Shown here: piece after piece, positions 1 to 8,481 of the stretch | Layout: each line of letters opens with the position of its first letter | How positions within the stretch are numbered: the first letter of the stretch is position 1 | Source of the DNA: Streptomyces sp. NBC_00250 | Lineage (GTDB): Bacteria > Actinomycetota > Actinomycetes > Streptomycetales > Streptomycetaceae | Assembly: GCF_036192275.1 (NCBI RefSeq) | Contig: NZ_CP108088.1 | Span: forward strand, 1,674,001 to 1,738,000 | Length of the DNA stretch: 64,000 bases | Direction: 5' to 3' | The notes under the pieces: generated by a model | What the model saw: only the letters and a program-made list of their open reading frames with translations | Database searches by the model: none | What the model was told of the DNA's origin: nothing | Made by a program: the position numbers and the translations under genes

Positions 1-1100
1 GGCGGATCCGTTCGTGCAGGCCGACCAGTCCGAGGTCGCTTCCCGGCAGGCGCCACGGTCGGGCGGCGCCCGTCTCGGGACCGTTGCGCACCTCGACCCT
101 CACCTGCCGGGCATCCCTGCGTACGACGACCTGGACGTCCGCGGCGGCCGCGTGCTTGTGCACATTGGTCAGCGCCTCCCGGACCACCCTGTCCACCGCG
201 CGCCGCGCGGGGGCACTCTCACCGGCCAGGTCCTCGCCGGTCCACTCCAGACCCACGGCGATGCCCGCCGTACGGGACTGGGACACCATGGCGGCGACCT
301 CCGCACGCGTGCCCGTCGTGGGGGTCAGCGGCTCCGCCCCGACCACCGGATCCCCCGCGCGCAGAACGCCCAGGATGTCGCGGAGCTCGGCCATCGCCTG
401 GCGCACCGTGCTGTGCACCAGCAGCGCGCTGCGCCGGACCTCCGGATCGCCCGCCTCGCTCGCCATCTCCAGTCCGCCGGAGTGCAGGGCGATGAGACTC
501 AGCCGGTGGCCGAGCAGATCGTGCATCTCTCCCGCGATCCGGGCACGCTCGCGCGTTCTGGCCTGCTCCTCCGCGGACTGGTGTGCCCGTTCCAGGAAGG
601 CGTTGCGCTCCGCGAGGGCACGGACGAGCCGCTCGCGCTGGCCTGCCAGCGCGCCGGCGAGACCGGGCAGAACTCCACAGACGATGCCCGTGACGAGGAC
701 GACCATGACCTCGTACTGGAGGACCGGGGTCGGCTCCCCGGCCACGATCGCCACGGTGACCGCCGTGGGCACCACCATGCACACGGCGACCAGGAAGACG
801 CGGTGGCCGAGACGGGCCCAGCGCAGACCCGCCGTGTAGGCCACGGCCGCCAGCGCCCCTCCCGTCAGCGGCTCGACCGACATGAGGACGGCCGCGCCCG
901 TGAGCGCCACCGCGGGCAGTTCCCGGCGGACGAGGACCGCCGCCGCCGCGCATCCGGCGGTCACCAGCTGGCCCGCCCTTCCCAGCAGCGCGCCCTGCTC
1001 GGAGCTCCAGCTGTCCCAGTCCAGTAGGGCCGTGACCGTCGTCCCGGTCACGGCGATCAGCAGGAGATCGGCGATGAACCGCATTCCCCGGAGCCGCATG
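1..1100 (-). CDS. Sensor histidine kinase of a two-component system (C-terminus beyond the window)
   Basis: A membrane histidine kinase of the NarL/DesK class (HisKA_3). Reading leftward from an ATG at 1100, preceded by a GGGGAGGAGAG ribosome site, about 366 codons are visible. The first ~150 residues hold several hydrophobic segments that form the sensor. A coiled linker follows, then the dimerisation/phosphoacceptor motif EMHDLLGHRLS with His at about residue 193. The N-box REALTNVHKHA marks the start of the ATPase domain near residue 305. The gene leaves the window before the G-boxes and stop. In this family the cognate LuxR-type response regulator usually follows immediately, which would put it just left of the window. 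The signal sensed cannot be read from the sequence. Family call is firm; ligand unknown. Confidence 0.9.
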
Positions 1101-1234
1101 AGCACTCTCTTCTCTCCTCCCCGTGCCCGTGTCGCCACGGCGGACGTACGAGACCGCCCGCGGCGGCCGGGGGCACGGAACGCCGGTCGCCGCGGGTGGA
1201 CGGCGACCGGCGTGTCATCCCTTGCGTGGCCCGG

Positions 1235-2395
1235 TCAGACTGCCGGGGGTACGACCGGCTGCGACTGGGTGGCGCAGTGAATGCCGCCGCCGCCGCTCGC
1301 GACGTTGTCGATGTCGAGCTGGACGATGTTCCGGCCGGGGTACTTGGCCTGCAGGATCGCGTAGGCCACGCCGTCGGCGTAGCTGTCGCCGAACTGGGGG
1401 ACGAGGACGGCGCCGTTCGCGGTGTAGTAGTTGGAGTAGCTGGACAGGAAGGCGGTGCCCCTGCCGCGGATGTACCGGCGGTCGGGGGCGGGGAGTTCGG
1501 TGATGGTCAGTCGGCGGCCCTGAGCGTCGGTCGCGCTCTGCAGGGCCTGCTTGGTCTCGTTGTAGACGGCGACCCACTTGCTGTCGGTGCCGGGTCCCGG
1601 CTTGTCCAGGATGACCTCCCCCGGGGCCGTGAAGCGGGCCAGGCAGTCGATGTGGCAGTCGGTGATGTCCTGGCCGGCCAGGCCCGGCACCCAGATGACC
1701 TTGTCGATGCCGAGCGCGGACTTCATGGCCTGCTCGACCTGGTCCTGGGACATGCCCGGGTTGCGGTTGGCGTTGACGAGCGAGCTGACCGTGGCCAGCA
1801 GGGTGCCCTGGCCGTCGGTCTCCAGTGAGCCGCCCTCGCCCACGAAGGAGGCCTGGATGCGGTTGACCCCGTACTGGCCGAGCAGAGTGGTGGCCGCGGC
1901 GGCGTCGTTCGCGTAGGGCTGGGCGTACGACGTGCCGGTCTTGCCCCAGCCGTTGAAGTTGGTGTCCACGCCGGCCACGGCGCCGGGGGCGACCACGAAG
2001 GTCGGGCCGAAGTCGCGGATCCACAGATCGTCGTTGGCGATCTCGACGATCTCGATGCCGTGGTAGGCGCCGCTCCCGCAGGCGTACCGGGCGTCGGCGG
2101 CCTGGTCGGGGCGGGCGATCACGACGACCGGCTCATAGCGCGAGATCGCGTACGCGATGTTGGCGATGTCCCGGCGTACCGCGCCGAGGTGGCTCGACCA
2201 GACGGACGACAGGGCGGGCCACGCCATGAAGGTGCGTACATGCGCGTCGGTCTCGGCCGGCATCCGCAGGGTGGCGCCCGACGGGGCCGTGGCGGCGCGG
2301 GCGGCCGTCGGCAGTGCCGACCCGAGTGCGGCGAGTGGCAGAGCGGCCGCACCGAGTTGAAGCAGTCGGCGACGAGACGTGACTGGCAGGTCCAT
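1235..2395 (-). CDS. Tat-exported agmatine deiminase-family protein (peptidyl-arginine deiminase type)
   Basis: A 386-residue member of the agmatine deiminase/PAD_porph family, whose members hydrolyse a guanidino group (agmatine to N-carbamoylputrescine plus ammonia). The N-terminus is a twin-arginine signal (SRRRLLQ at residues 7-13, then a hydrophobic stretch and an AxA site near residue 34), so the enzyme should be secreted folded. Family landmarks are NDDLWIRDFGP, GEGGSLETDGQG, the DCHIDCLARF region and the C-terminal GGGGIHCATQ with the nucleophilic Cys at about 374. The start at 2395 was chosen over an in-frame start at 2494 because AGGGGAG precedes it and it begins the signal peptide. 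It is divergent from a TetR gene, with two palindromes in between. Export is unusual for agmatine deiminases, most of which are cytosolic; the true substrate is not proven. Confidence 0.88.
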   Translation of the reverse strand: MDLPVTSRRRLLQLGAAALPLAALGSALPTAARAATAPSGATLRMPAETDAHVRTFMAWPALSSVWSSHLGAVRRDIANIAYAISRYEPVVVIARPDQAADARYACGSGAYHGIEIVEIANDDLWIRDFGPTFVVAPGAVAGVDTNFNGWGKTGTSYAQPYANDAAAATTLLGQYGVNRIQASFVGEGGSLETDGQGTLLATVSSLVNANRNPGMSQDQVEQAMKSALGIDKVIWVPGLAGQDITDCHIDCLARFTAPGEVILDKPGPGTDSKWVAVYNETKQALQSATDAQGRRLTITELPAPDRRYIRGRGTAFLSSYSNYYTANGAVLVPQFGDSYADGVAYAILQAKYPGRNIVQLDIDNVASGGGGIHCATQSQPVVPPAV

Positions 2396-2442
2396 GGGAC
2401 TCCCCTGGTGAGGGACGGGAGGATGTGAGACGCCATCCTGTC

Positions 2443-2489
2443 CTTGACTGAAATTCCAGTCAAGAAATTCACGGACTAAAGATTCAGTC
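2443..2489. promoter_or_regulatory. Two phased operator-like palindromes between the deiminase and tetR genes
   Basis: At 2443-2464 a perfect inverted repeat cttgactg-N6-cagtcaag occurs. A second, weaker copy at 2474-2489 keeps the same geometry (gact, 8 bases, agtc), with centres 28 bp apart. Both sit in the short gap between the deiminase start (2395) and the TetR start (2528). This layout is typical of an autoregulating TetR repressor that also controls the divergent gene. The palindromes are directly visible; binding by the neighbouring TetR is inferred. Confidence 0.6.
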
Positions 2490-2527
2490 AGCATGAGAGA
2501 CTGTGGACGACGATCAGGAGGAGATAC

Positions 2528-3112
2528 GTGGCCACGGACCGCCGCACGGCTATCTTGGAGGGGGCTGCCCGGGTCATAGCCCGGCGGGGGGTCCGTGGGC
2601 TACGGGTCGAGGAGTTGGCGGCCGAAGCGGGGGTGTCCACCGCGCTGATCTACTACCACTTCAAGGACCGGGCGGGCATCCTCCGCCACACCCTGGAGTT
2701 CATCGGCGACCGGGCCGAACGCTACACGGCCGAGGAGGAGGGGACGACCGGCCCCTTCGCGCCGCACCAGGTACTGGAACGTTCCCTGCTGCTGGAGTTC
2801 CAGGACCGTCCCGAGGTCCGCGAGAACAGCACGGCGTGGGGCGAGCTGCGAGCCAGCGCGGTCTTCGACCCCGAGCTGCGCGCGGACCTGGCCAGGGCGG
2901 GCCTGGCCTGGGTTCACGAGGTCGCGGCGCTTCTGGGCGAGGCGTGCCCGTCGGTTCCCGCCCCCACCCTCACGGCCGCCGCGGAGCGCCTGACGGCCCT
3001 GCTCGAAGGCCTCAGTACGCGATGGCTGAGCGGCGCCCTGACCCTGACCCACGCCCGTGAGCTGATGCGGGAAGCCATCTCCGTCGAGCTCGGACACCTG
3101 GAGCGCCGATGA
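2528..3112 (+). CDS. TetR/AcrR-family transcriptional regulator
   Basis: A 194-residue TetR-family repressor. The N-terminal helix-turn-helix includes RVEELAAEAGVSTALIYYHFKDR (residues about 27-49), the classic TetR recognition helix. The C-terminal two-thirds is an all-helical ligand-binding domain of usual length. The start is a GTG at 2528 after an AGGAGGAGAT ribosome site. It is divergent from the agmatine deiminase-like gene, and the two share the palindromes at 2443-2489, so its likely target is that gene plus itself. The ligand is unknown, though a guanidino compound or polyamine would fit the neighbour. Confidence 0.9.
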   Translation: MATDRRTAILEGAARVIARRGVRGLRVEELAAEAGVSTALIYYHFKDRAGILRHTLEFIGDRAERYTAEEEGTTGPFAPHQVLERSLLLEFQDRPEVRENSTAWGELRASAVFDPELRADLARAGLAWVHEVAALLGEACPSVPAPTLTAAAERLTALLEGLSTRWLSGALTLTHARELMREAISVELGHLERR

Positions 3113-3163
3113 CTCGCCAGGGGACGGTGGGCCGTCGAGCGCGCCGGACGGCGTGACGCAGGC

Positions 3164-4429
3164 TCAGGGGACCGAGCGGATACGGGTCACCAGGACCGAC
3201 CCCACGAGGGCCAGCGCGCCCGCGAGCGCGTACAGGGCCGCGTACCCGCCGAAGTGGGTGACGACGGGGGCCGCGATCACCGGGGCCAGCACCTGGGGGA
3301 GCGCGTTGGCGATGTTGATGACGCCCAGGTCCTTGCCCCGGTCCTCCGCCGTCGGCAGCACGTCGGTGAGCAGGGCGAAGTCCACGGCCGTGTACACGCC
3401 GAAGCCGAGGCCGAGCACGAGCGAGGCGACGACCGCACCCGTCCAGGTCTGCCAGACGGCGAGCAGCAGGGTGGCGGCGGCGATGACGAGCCCCGACCAC
3501 ATGACGTAGGGCTTCCGTCGGCCGCTGCGGTCCGACCGGATACCGCTGATCACCACGGTGGAGAGCAGGGTGAGCGCGTTGAGCGCCGTGAGGATCAGTA
3601 CGCCGTTGTCCGCGTCGCCCTCGTACCGCACGGCGTCGGTCAGGTAGTACAGCAGGTACATCGTGCTGATGGAGTACGACAGGTTCATCAGGAACCGGGT
3701 GAGCCAGGCCCAGCCGAAGTCCGGATGGCGGCGCGGGTCGATCCAGAATCCGCCGAGGAAGGTCCCCCACCGGAAGGCCGGCCGGTCTGCGGGGGCGAGC
3801 GGGGTGTCGCGCCGCATCAGTACATACGGAACGGCGGCGAGCACCGAGAAGACCGCGCAGGCCAGATAGCCGCCGACCACCCCGCCCGCGACGGTGGCCA
3901 GCGCCGTACCCACCAGGATGCCGACGACCTGGGAGACGCCGAGCCAGCCGCCGACGAGACCGCGCTGCCGCGGCGGCACCTGGTCGGGGACGGCCGCGGT
4001 GAGCGCGGCGAAGGCCGCGTTCAGGGCGAGTTGGACCAGGCACCAGCCCGCGATCACGGTCGCGACACTCTGCGCCCCGGCGAGGACGAGCAGCCCGGCC
4101 GCCCCGCCCGTCACTCCGCCGACCACCCAGGGGATGCGTCGGCCCACGGCCGCCGTCGTCCGGTCGGAGAGCGCGCCGAAGACGGGGTTGGCGACCATCG
4201 ACACGACCGCTCCCACTCCCGTGACCAGGGCGAGGGTGGACGCCTTGTGGCCGGGGGTGAGGTGCTCGGCCTGGCGGGCCAGGAGGAGTTGCAGGGGGCC
4301 GAACCAACCGACCCAGACCCCGAGGTTGGCGAGGGACAGCGCGCCCACCCACCGCCCGCCCGCCGGGGTACCGGTCTTCGGGGCCGGACCGGCCGCGGTC
4401 CCCTCCGCCGCCGTCCCCTCGGCGGTCAT
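3164..4429 (-). CDS. MFS transporter, GPH/sugar-type
   Basis: A 421-residue major facilitator with about 12 membrane segments. The conserved loop 2-3 motif GALSDRTTAAVGRRIPWV is present, as is its half-repeat in the second half (SGIRSDRSGRRKPYV). The pattern resembles glycoside/sucrose transporters of the GPH-like and SUT-like MFS groups. The ATG at 4429 overlaps the stop of the upstream beta-glucosidase gene (ATGA), so the two are translationally coupled. This suggests import of a beta-glucoside that the GH1 enzyme then hydrolyses in the cytoplasm. The exact sugar is unknown. A very long in-frame extension upstream (to 7546) is an open frame antisense to other genes and not part of this gene. 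Confidence 0.85.
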   Translation of the reverse strand: MTAEGTAAEGTAAGPAPKTGTPAGGRWVGALSLANLGVWVGWFGPLQLLLARQAEHLTPGHKASTLALVTGVGAVVSMVANPVFGALSDRTTAAVGRRIPWVVGGVTGGAAGLLVLAGAQSVATVIAGWCLVQLALNAAFAALTAAVPDQVPPRQRGLVGGWLGVSQVVGILVGTALATVAGGVVGGYLACAVFSVLAAVPYVLMRRDTPLAPADRPAFRWGTFLGGFWIDPRRHPDFGWAWLTRFLMNLSYSISTMYLLYYLTDAVRYEGDADNGVLILTALNALTLLSTVVISGIRSDRSGRRKPYVMWSGLVIAAATLLLAVWQTWTGAVVASLVLGLGFGVYTAVDFALLTDVLPTAEDRGKDLGVINIANALPQVLAPVIAAPVVTHFGGYAALYALAGALALVGSVLVTRIRSVP

Positions 4430-5817
4430 CTGCCGCTCTTGATCAGGTCGCGGTACCAGGCGTACGACTCCTTGGGCGTCCGCGCCAGCGTCTCGTAGTC
4501 GACGTGGACGAGCCCGAACCGCTGTCGATACCCCTCCGCCCACTCGAAGTTGTCGAGGATCGACCAGATGAAGTACCCGCGGACGTCGGCGCCCTCCGCC
4601 ATCGCCTCGCGCAGCGCGCGCACATGGCCGTCGTGGTACGCGATCCGGCGGGCGTCGTCGATCCGCCCGGTCTCGGGGTCCGGCCCGTCGCCGTACGAGC
4701 AGCCGTTCTCGGTGATGTACACGGGCGGCAGCCGGTCGCCGTAGCGCTCGCGCATGGTGGCGAGCAGCTCGCGCAGTCCGTCCGGGACCACCGGCCAGCC
4801 GAAGTCGGTGAGTTCGCGCCCTTCGATCTGCCGGATGACGAAGGGGAGGTCCGACGGTATGTCGATGCCGCCGAAGGAGGAGCCTGCGGCATCGACGGAG
4901 GCGGCGTCGGCGATCGGCCGCGGGGCGCCGACGAGCATCGGGTTGTAGTAGTTGATCCCGTACCAGTCCAGGGGTGCCGAGATCGTCTTGAGGTCCTCCG
5001 CGACCGGGCCGGGGAGGAGCGACGCCAGGCCCGCCGGGTAGGCGCCGGTCAGGATGGGGTCGGCGAAGAAGCGGTTGGTGAGGGTGTCGTACAGCTCGGC
5101 GGCCGCCCGGTCGTCGTCGCTGTCTCCGGCGGCCCAGACGGGGCTGTGCGAGGCGGCGATGCCGATCTCGCGGGCGCCCGCGGCGCGCAGGGCCTGCACT
5201 CCCAGTCCGTGGGCCAGGAGTTGGTGATGGGCCGCGGGCAGGGCGTCGAAGACCATGCGCTTGCCGGGGGCGTGCTCGCCGAGGCCGTAGCCGAGCAGGG
5301 TGACCTCGGCGGGCTCGTTGATGGTGATCCACCTGGGCACGCGGTCGGCGAGCCGCTCCGCGACCACCGAGGCGTACGCCGCGAACCGCTCGGCGGTGTC
5401 CCGGTTCAGCCAGCCGCCCCGCTCCTCCAGGGCGAGCGGGGTGTCCCAGTGGAAGAGCGTCGGCACCGGGGCGATCCCCGAGGCGCACAGCTCGTCGACG
5501 AGCCGGTCGTAGAAGTCCAGCCCCTTGTCGTTGACCCGTCCGTGGCCGTCGGGCAGGACGCGGGACCAGGAGACCGAGAACCGGTAGGCGCCGACGCCCA
5601 GTTCGGCCATCAGCGCCACGTCCTCCCGGTAGCGCCGGTAGTGGTCGGTGGCCACGGCCGCGTGCGAGCCGTCCTTTATGCGTCCCGGTTCTCCGGTGAA
5701 GGCGTCCCAGCTGGACGGGCCGCGGCCGTCGGCCGTGAGCGAGCCTTCGATCTGGAAGGCGGATGCGGAGACTCCCCAGAGGAAGCCGGCCGGGAACTCG
5801 GGTACGGGCGCTGTCAT
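4426..5817 (-). CDS. Family 1 glycoside hydrolase (beta-glucosidase)
   Basis: A complete 463-residue GH1 (beta/alpha)8-barrel enzyme that hydrolyses terminal beta-glucosides with retention. The N-terminal GH1 signature is FLWGVSASAFQIEG at about 12-25. The acid/base glutamate is in TINEPAEV (Glu168) and the nucleophile in YITENG (Glu370). No signal peptide is seen, so it is cytoplasmic. It heads a two-gene operon with the overlapping MFS gene downstream. No clear CebR-type operator is visible upstream. Activity against cellobiose or other aryl/alkyl beta-glucosides cannot be resolved by sequence. Confidence 0.95.
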   Translation of the reverse strand: MTAPVPEFPAGFLWGVSASAFQIEGSLTADGRGPSSWDAFTGEPGRIKDGSHAAVATDHYRRYREDVALMAELGVGAYRFSVSWSRVLPDGHGRVNDKGLDFYDRLVDELCASGIAPVPTLFHWDTPLALEERGGWLNRDTAERFAAYASVVAERLADRVPRWITINEPAEVTLLGYGLGEHAPGKRMVFDALPAAHHQLLAHGLGVQALRAAGAREIGIAASHSPVWAAGDSDDDRAAAELYDTLTNRFFADPILTGAYPAGLASLLPGPVAEDLKTISAPLDWYGINYYNPMLVGAPRPIADAASVDAAGSSFGGIDIPSDLPFVIRQIEGRELTDFGWPVVPDGLRELLATMRERYGDRLPPVYITENGCSYGDGPDPETGRIDDARRIAYHDGHVRALREAMAEGADVRGYFIWSILDNFEWAEGYRQRFGLVHVDYETLARTPKESYAWYRDLIKSGR

Positions 5818-6026
5818 GGGGACTCGCTTCGATCGGCGGGCGCGGGTTGCTCACGGCACTTTCGGGTCCCGGGATCCACCCTGTCAATGGAAAGTGAACA
5901 ACTCTCACCTTTTTCTCCGGCGCAGTCGCGCGTCTGCGGCGGCAGGGCACGCGGCAGCAGGGTGGGGAGGGCGGTGAGGAGGCCGGCCGCCGACGGCCCC
6001 GGGTCCCCCGCCGACGACGACGGCCC

Positions 6027-6055
6027 CGGGTTCCCCGCCAAGGCGCGGGAACCCG
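6027..6055. repeat. Inverted repeat upstream of the metal ABC operon
   Basis: Perfect 9-bp arms cgggttccc and gggaacccg separated by 11 bases, about 60 bp before the ATPase start. It could be an operator or an RNA hairpin. It does not resemble the A/T-rich Zur palindrome of streptomycetes. The rest of the 296-bp gap between 5817 and 6114 shows nothing else I recognise. Confidence 0.4.
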
Positions 6056-6113
6056 ACGCGGCTCCCGTCCGACTCCTTCAGCGCACCGGCACAGCAGCGG
6101 CGAAGGGCAGAGG

Positions 6114-6749
6114 ATGGGTGGACTGGACATACGCATGCGCGGAGTCGCCTGTCGGCACGGCCGGAACGAGGCGGTCGTGGGCGTCGATCTGGAGATCGCC
6201 GCCGGTGAACGCGTCGCGCTGACCGGGACGAACGGATCCGGGAAGACGACCTTGCTGCGCGCGGTCCTCGGGCTGCACCGGCGGACGAGCGGCGCCATCG
6301 AGGTCGGCGGACACACCGCCCGCTCGGCCGCCGAGTGGGCGTCGCGGCGCCGGTCCTGCGCGTGGATCCCCCAGAAGCCGGCCGCCGGGCGGTTTCCGCT
6401 GCGCGGCGACGAGCTCCTGACGAGCAGTGGCGCGCCGAAGGAGGCGACCGAGGCGGCGGAGAGGCTCGGTGTCGGCGCGCTGACCGGAAGGCCCGTGGAC
6501 ACCCTGTCCGGCGGGCAGTTGCAGCGCATGTACCTGGCGCGGGCGATCGGCTGCGTCGCCGCCGGGGCGCAGGTGCTCCTCGCCGACGAGCCGACCGCCG
6601 CACTCGACTTCGAGGGGCAGGAGGAAGCCGCGGACGTGCTGACCGCGTTGCCCGTCACCCTCGTCGTCGTGACCCACGACCGGTCGCTCGCGGAACGGTG
6701 CGACCGGGTCCTGGAGATGGCCGCCGGCCGACTGCGGGAGGTGCGGTGA
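6114..6749 (+). CDS. ABC transporter ATP-binding protein (metal-ion importer)
   Basis: The 211-residue ATPase subunit of a cluster 9/ZnuABC-type importer. Visible motifs are Walker A GTNGSGKTT (about 38-46), Q-loop IPQKPA, signature LSGGQLQRMYLARAI, Walker B VLLADEPTAALD and the switch His in VVTHDRS. It is translationally coupled to the permease by a GTGA overlap. Together with the following lipoprotein it forms a complete three-component uptake system, probably for zinc or manganese. The start at 6114 is the longest sensible one; an ATG at 6135 is an alternative. Confidence 0.88.
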   Translation: MGGLDIRMRGVACRHGRNEAVVGVDLEIAAGERVALTGTNGSGKTTLLRAVLGLHRRTSGAIEVGGHTARSAAEWASRRRSCAWIPQKPAAGRFPLRGDELLTSSGAPKEATEAAERLGVGALTGRPVDTLSGGQLQRMYLARAIGCVAAGAQVLLADEPTAALDFEGQEEAADVLTALPVTLVVVTHDRSLAERCDRVLEMAAGRLREVR

Positions 6750-7624
6750 ACGCGCTCGCGGCGGCCGATCTCGGCGCCGTGCTCCAGCTCGCACCGGTGC
6801 AGCGGGCAGGCATCGCCCTGCTCCTCGCGGCGGTCGGGCTGCCGGTGATCGGTGTGGTCATCGTCGGGCTCGACATCATGCCGGTGCGGTTCGCGATGAT
6901 GCACGTCGCGCTGCTGGGCATCGCGGTCGGGCTCCTCACCGGGCTCGATCCGATGCTGTGCGCGCTGGTGGCCTGTGCCCTGTCCGGCGCGGGGGTCGCC
7001 CCGCTGGCCCGTACGCCCGCCGGCCTGTCCGGCGCGATGGGTCTGCTGATGAGCCTGGCCATCGCCGCCGCGCTGCTGCTGCTCGCCGTGTCCGGCGTCA
7101 ACGCCTCCGGCGCGTTCGCGCTCCTCTGGGGGTCGATCCTCTCGGTGGGCGACGCCGACCTCGTCGTACTCGCCGCCCTCGCCGTCGTCGTACCGGCGCT
7201 CTTCTGGTGGAAACGCCGGGACGTGGCCCTGCTCCTGTACGACCGGGAGCTCGCCCAGGTCTCGGGTGTCCCCGTGCGTCTCCTCACCACCGCGCTGCTC
7301 GTGCTGGTCGCCGTCGCGGTCGCGGGGGCGATCAAGCTGACCGGGGCGCTCCTCGTCGATGCCCTGACCTTGCTGCCCGCACTGGCCGCGCGTCGTCTGG
7401 GCCGCTCTCTGTGGTCGATCACCCTGTGGGCGGTCGGGATCGGCGTCGCGGTCAATCTGACGGGCTTCCTGCTGGCCCTGTGGCTGGACTGGCCTCCCGG
7501 CCCGGTCCTCGTCCTGACGGCGGGGGCGGTCGTCCTCGCCTCGCATCTCATTCCCGAACGGAGAAACAGCTCATGGCGCGCACCCGCGTCCGTACCGCCC
7601 GTATCGTCTCCCTCCTCGCACTGA
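6746..7624 (+). CDS. Metal ABC transporter permease (ABC-3 family)
   Basis: A 292-residue integral membrane protein with about eight hydrophobic helices, matching the ABC-3 (ZnuB/MntB-like) family. The conserved LTGALLVDALTLLPALAARRL segment near residue 200 is typical of the coupling-helix area. The GTG at 6746 overlaps the ATPase stop. Its 3' end overlaps the lipoprotein gene start (7573) by 52 bp. The last ~20 residues (after LIPERR) are hydrophilic and may be dispensable. It would form the transmembrane channel for the metal delivered by the lipoprotein. Confidence 0.85.
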   Translation: MNALAAADLGAVLQLAPVQRAGIALLLAAVGLPVIGVVIVGLDIMPVRFAMMHVALLGIAVGLLTGLDPMLCALVACALSGAGVAPLARTPAGLSGAMGLLMSLAIAAALLLLAVSGVNASGAFALLWGSILSVGDADLVVLAALAVVVPALFWWKRRDVALLLYDRELAQVSGVPVRLLTTALLVLVAVAVAGAIKLTGALLVDALTLLPALAARRLGRSLWSITLWAVGIGVAVNLTGFLLALWLDWPPGPVLVLTAGAVVLASHLIPERRNSSWRAPASVPPVSSPSSH

Positions 7625-8385
7625 GCGCGGTCCTTCCACTGGTCACCGGCTGCGGAACCGACTCCTCGCCCTCCGGCGCGGACGACCCGAAGGCCGCCGG
7701 TCACCGGCCGGTGGTGGTCGTGACGACCACCTGGGAGGGGGCCTTCGCCAAGGCCGCCGGGGCCGAGGACGTCACGGTGATCGTGCCGCGGTCCGTGCAC
7801 CACGCGCCCGACTACGACCCGAAGCCCTCCGACCTGGCGGCCGTGGCGAAGGCCGACTTCGTGCTGTACGCGCCGTTCGAGCCGTACGCCGCGAAGATCA
7901 AGGAGGCCGCGGGGTCGAAGGCGAAACTGGTCGAGGTGAACCTCGACAACGACCCGGCGAAGGCCGGGGCCGAAGTGGTGCGCCTGGGCGGCCTGTTCGG
8001 TACGAAGGACTCCGCCGCGCGGTGGAGGACGAGCCTCGACGGTGAGGTCGCGAAGCTGAACGGGGAGCTCAAGTCGGCCTGGCCCGGCGGGAAGAGCCCG
8101 GCCGTCGTCACCCAGGTCTTCACCGCCTGGGCGGCCGGCCTCGCGGGCGCCACCACGGTGGGAACGTACGGCCCCGAGCCGGTCACCCCCGCCCAACTGG
8201 CCTCCCTGTCGGCGAAGAAGCCCGCCTACGTCCTCGACAACGCGCACATGTCGACCGGCACGGTACTGCCGGACTCGGGCGCGAAGCAGGTGAAGATCGT
8301 CAACTACCCGGGCGAGGACCTCGACCTGCTCGCGGTGTACCGCGACGCGGCGGCCGAGCTGAAGAAGTCGATGGGCGGGGCCTGA
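7573..8385 (+). CDS. Metal ABC transporter substrate-binding lipoprotein (ZnuA-like)
   Basis: A 270-residue extracellular binding protein of the cluster A-I (TroA/ZnuA) type. It has a lipoprotein signal with lipobox LVTGC. The family stretch around HHAPDYDPKPSDLAAVAKAD supplies a metal-ligand His, and a second His occurs in NAHMSTG. It lacks the long His-rich loop of true ZnuA proteins, so manganese or zinc are both possible. It starts inside the 3' end of the permease gene and ends the operon just before a strong hairpin. Confidence 0.83.
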   Translation: MARTRVRTARIVSLLALSAVLPLVTGCGTDSSPSGADDPKAAGHRPVVVVTTTWEGAFAKAAGAEDVTVIVPRSVHHAPDYDPKPSDLAAVAKADFVLYAPFEPYAAKIKEAAGSKAKLVEVNLDNDPAKAGAEVVRLGGLFGTKDSAARWRTSLDGEVAKLNGELKSAWPGGKSPAVVTQVFTAWAAGLAGATTVGTYGPEPVTPAQLASLSAKKPAYVLDNAHMSTGTVLPDSGAKQVKIVNYPGEDLDLLAVYRDAAAELKKSMGGA

Positions 8386-8433
8386 TCCGGTAGGCCGTCG
8401 GCGGCCTTGATCCGAGGTCGCGGGGAAGGCGGA

Positions 8434-8474
8434 GGGGAGGGGGAGGGCCGTCGGCGACGGTCCTCCCCCTCCCC
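8434..8474. terminator. Strong hairpin between convergent genes
   Basis: Arms ggggagggggagg and cctccccctcccc pair perfectly, with a further inner stem (ccgtcg/cgacgg). It lies between the stops of the lipoprotein gene (8385, plus) and the ligase gene (8482, minus), so it probably terminates both. No U-run follows, as is usual in Streptomyces. Confidence 0.7.
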
Positions 8475-8481
8475 CGTGACC

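Noticed and set aside
3164..7546. A 1460-codon open frame on the minus strand
   Set aside because: Only its last 421 codons are a real MFS gene. The rest is antisense to the metal ABC genes and crosses the GH1 gene in a wrong frame; long open frames are expected at this GC content.
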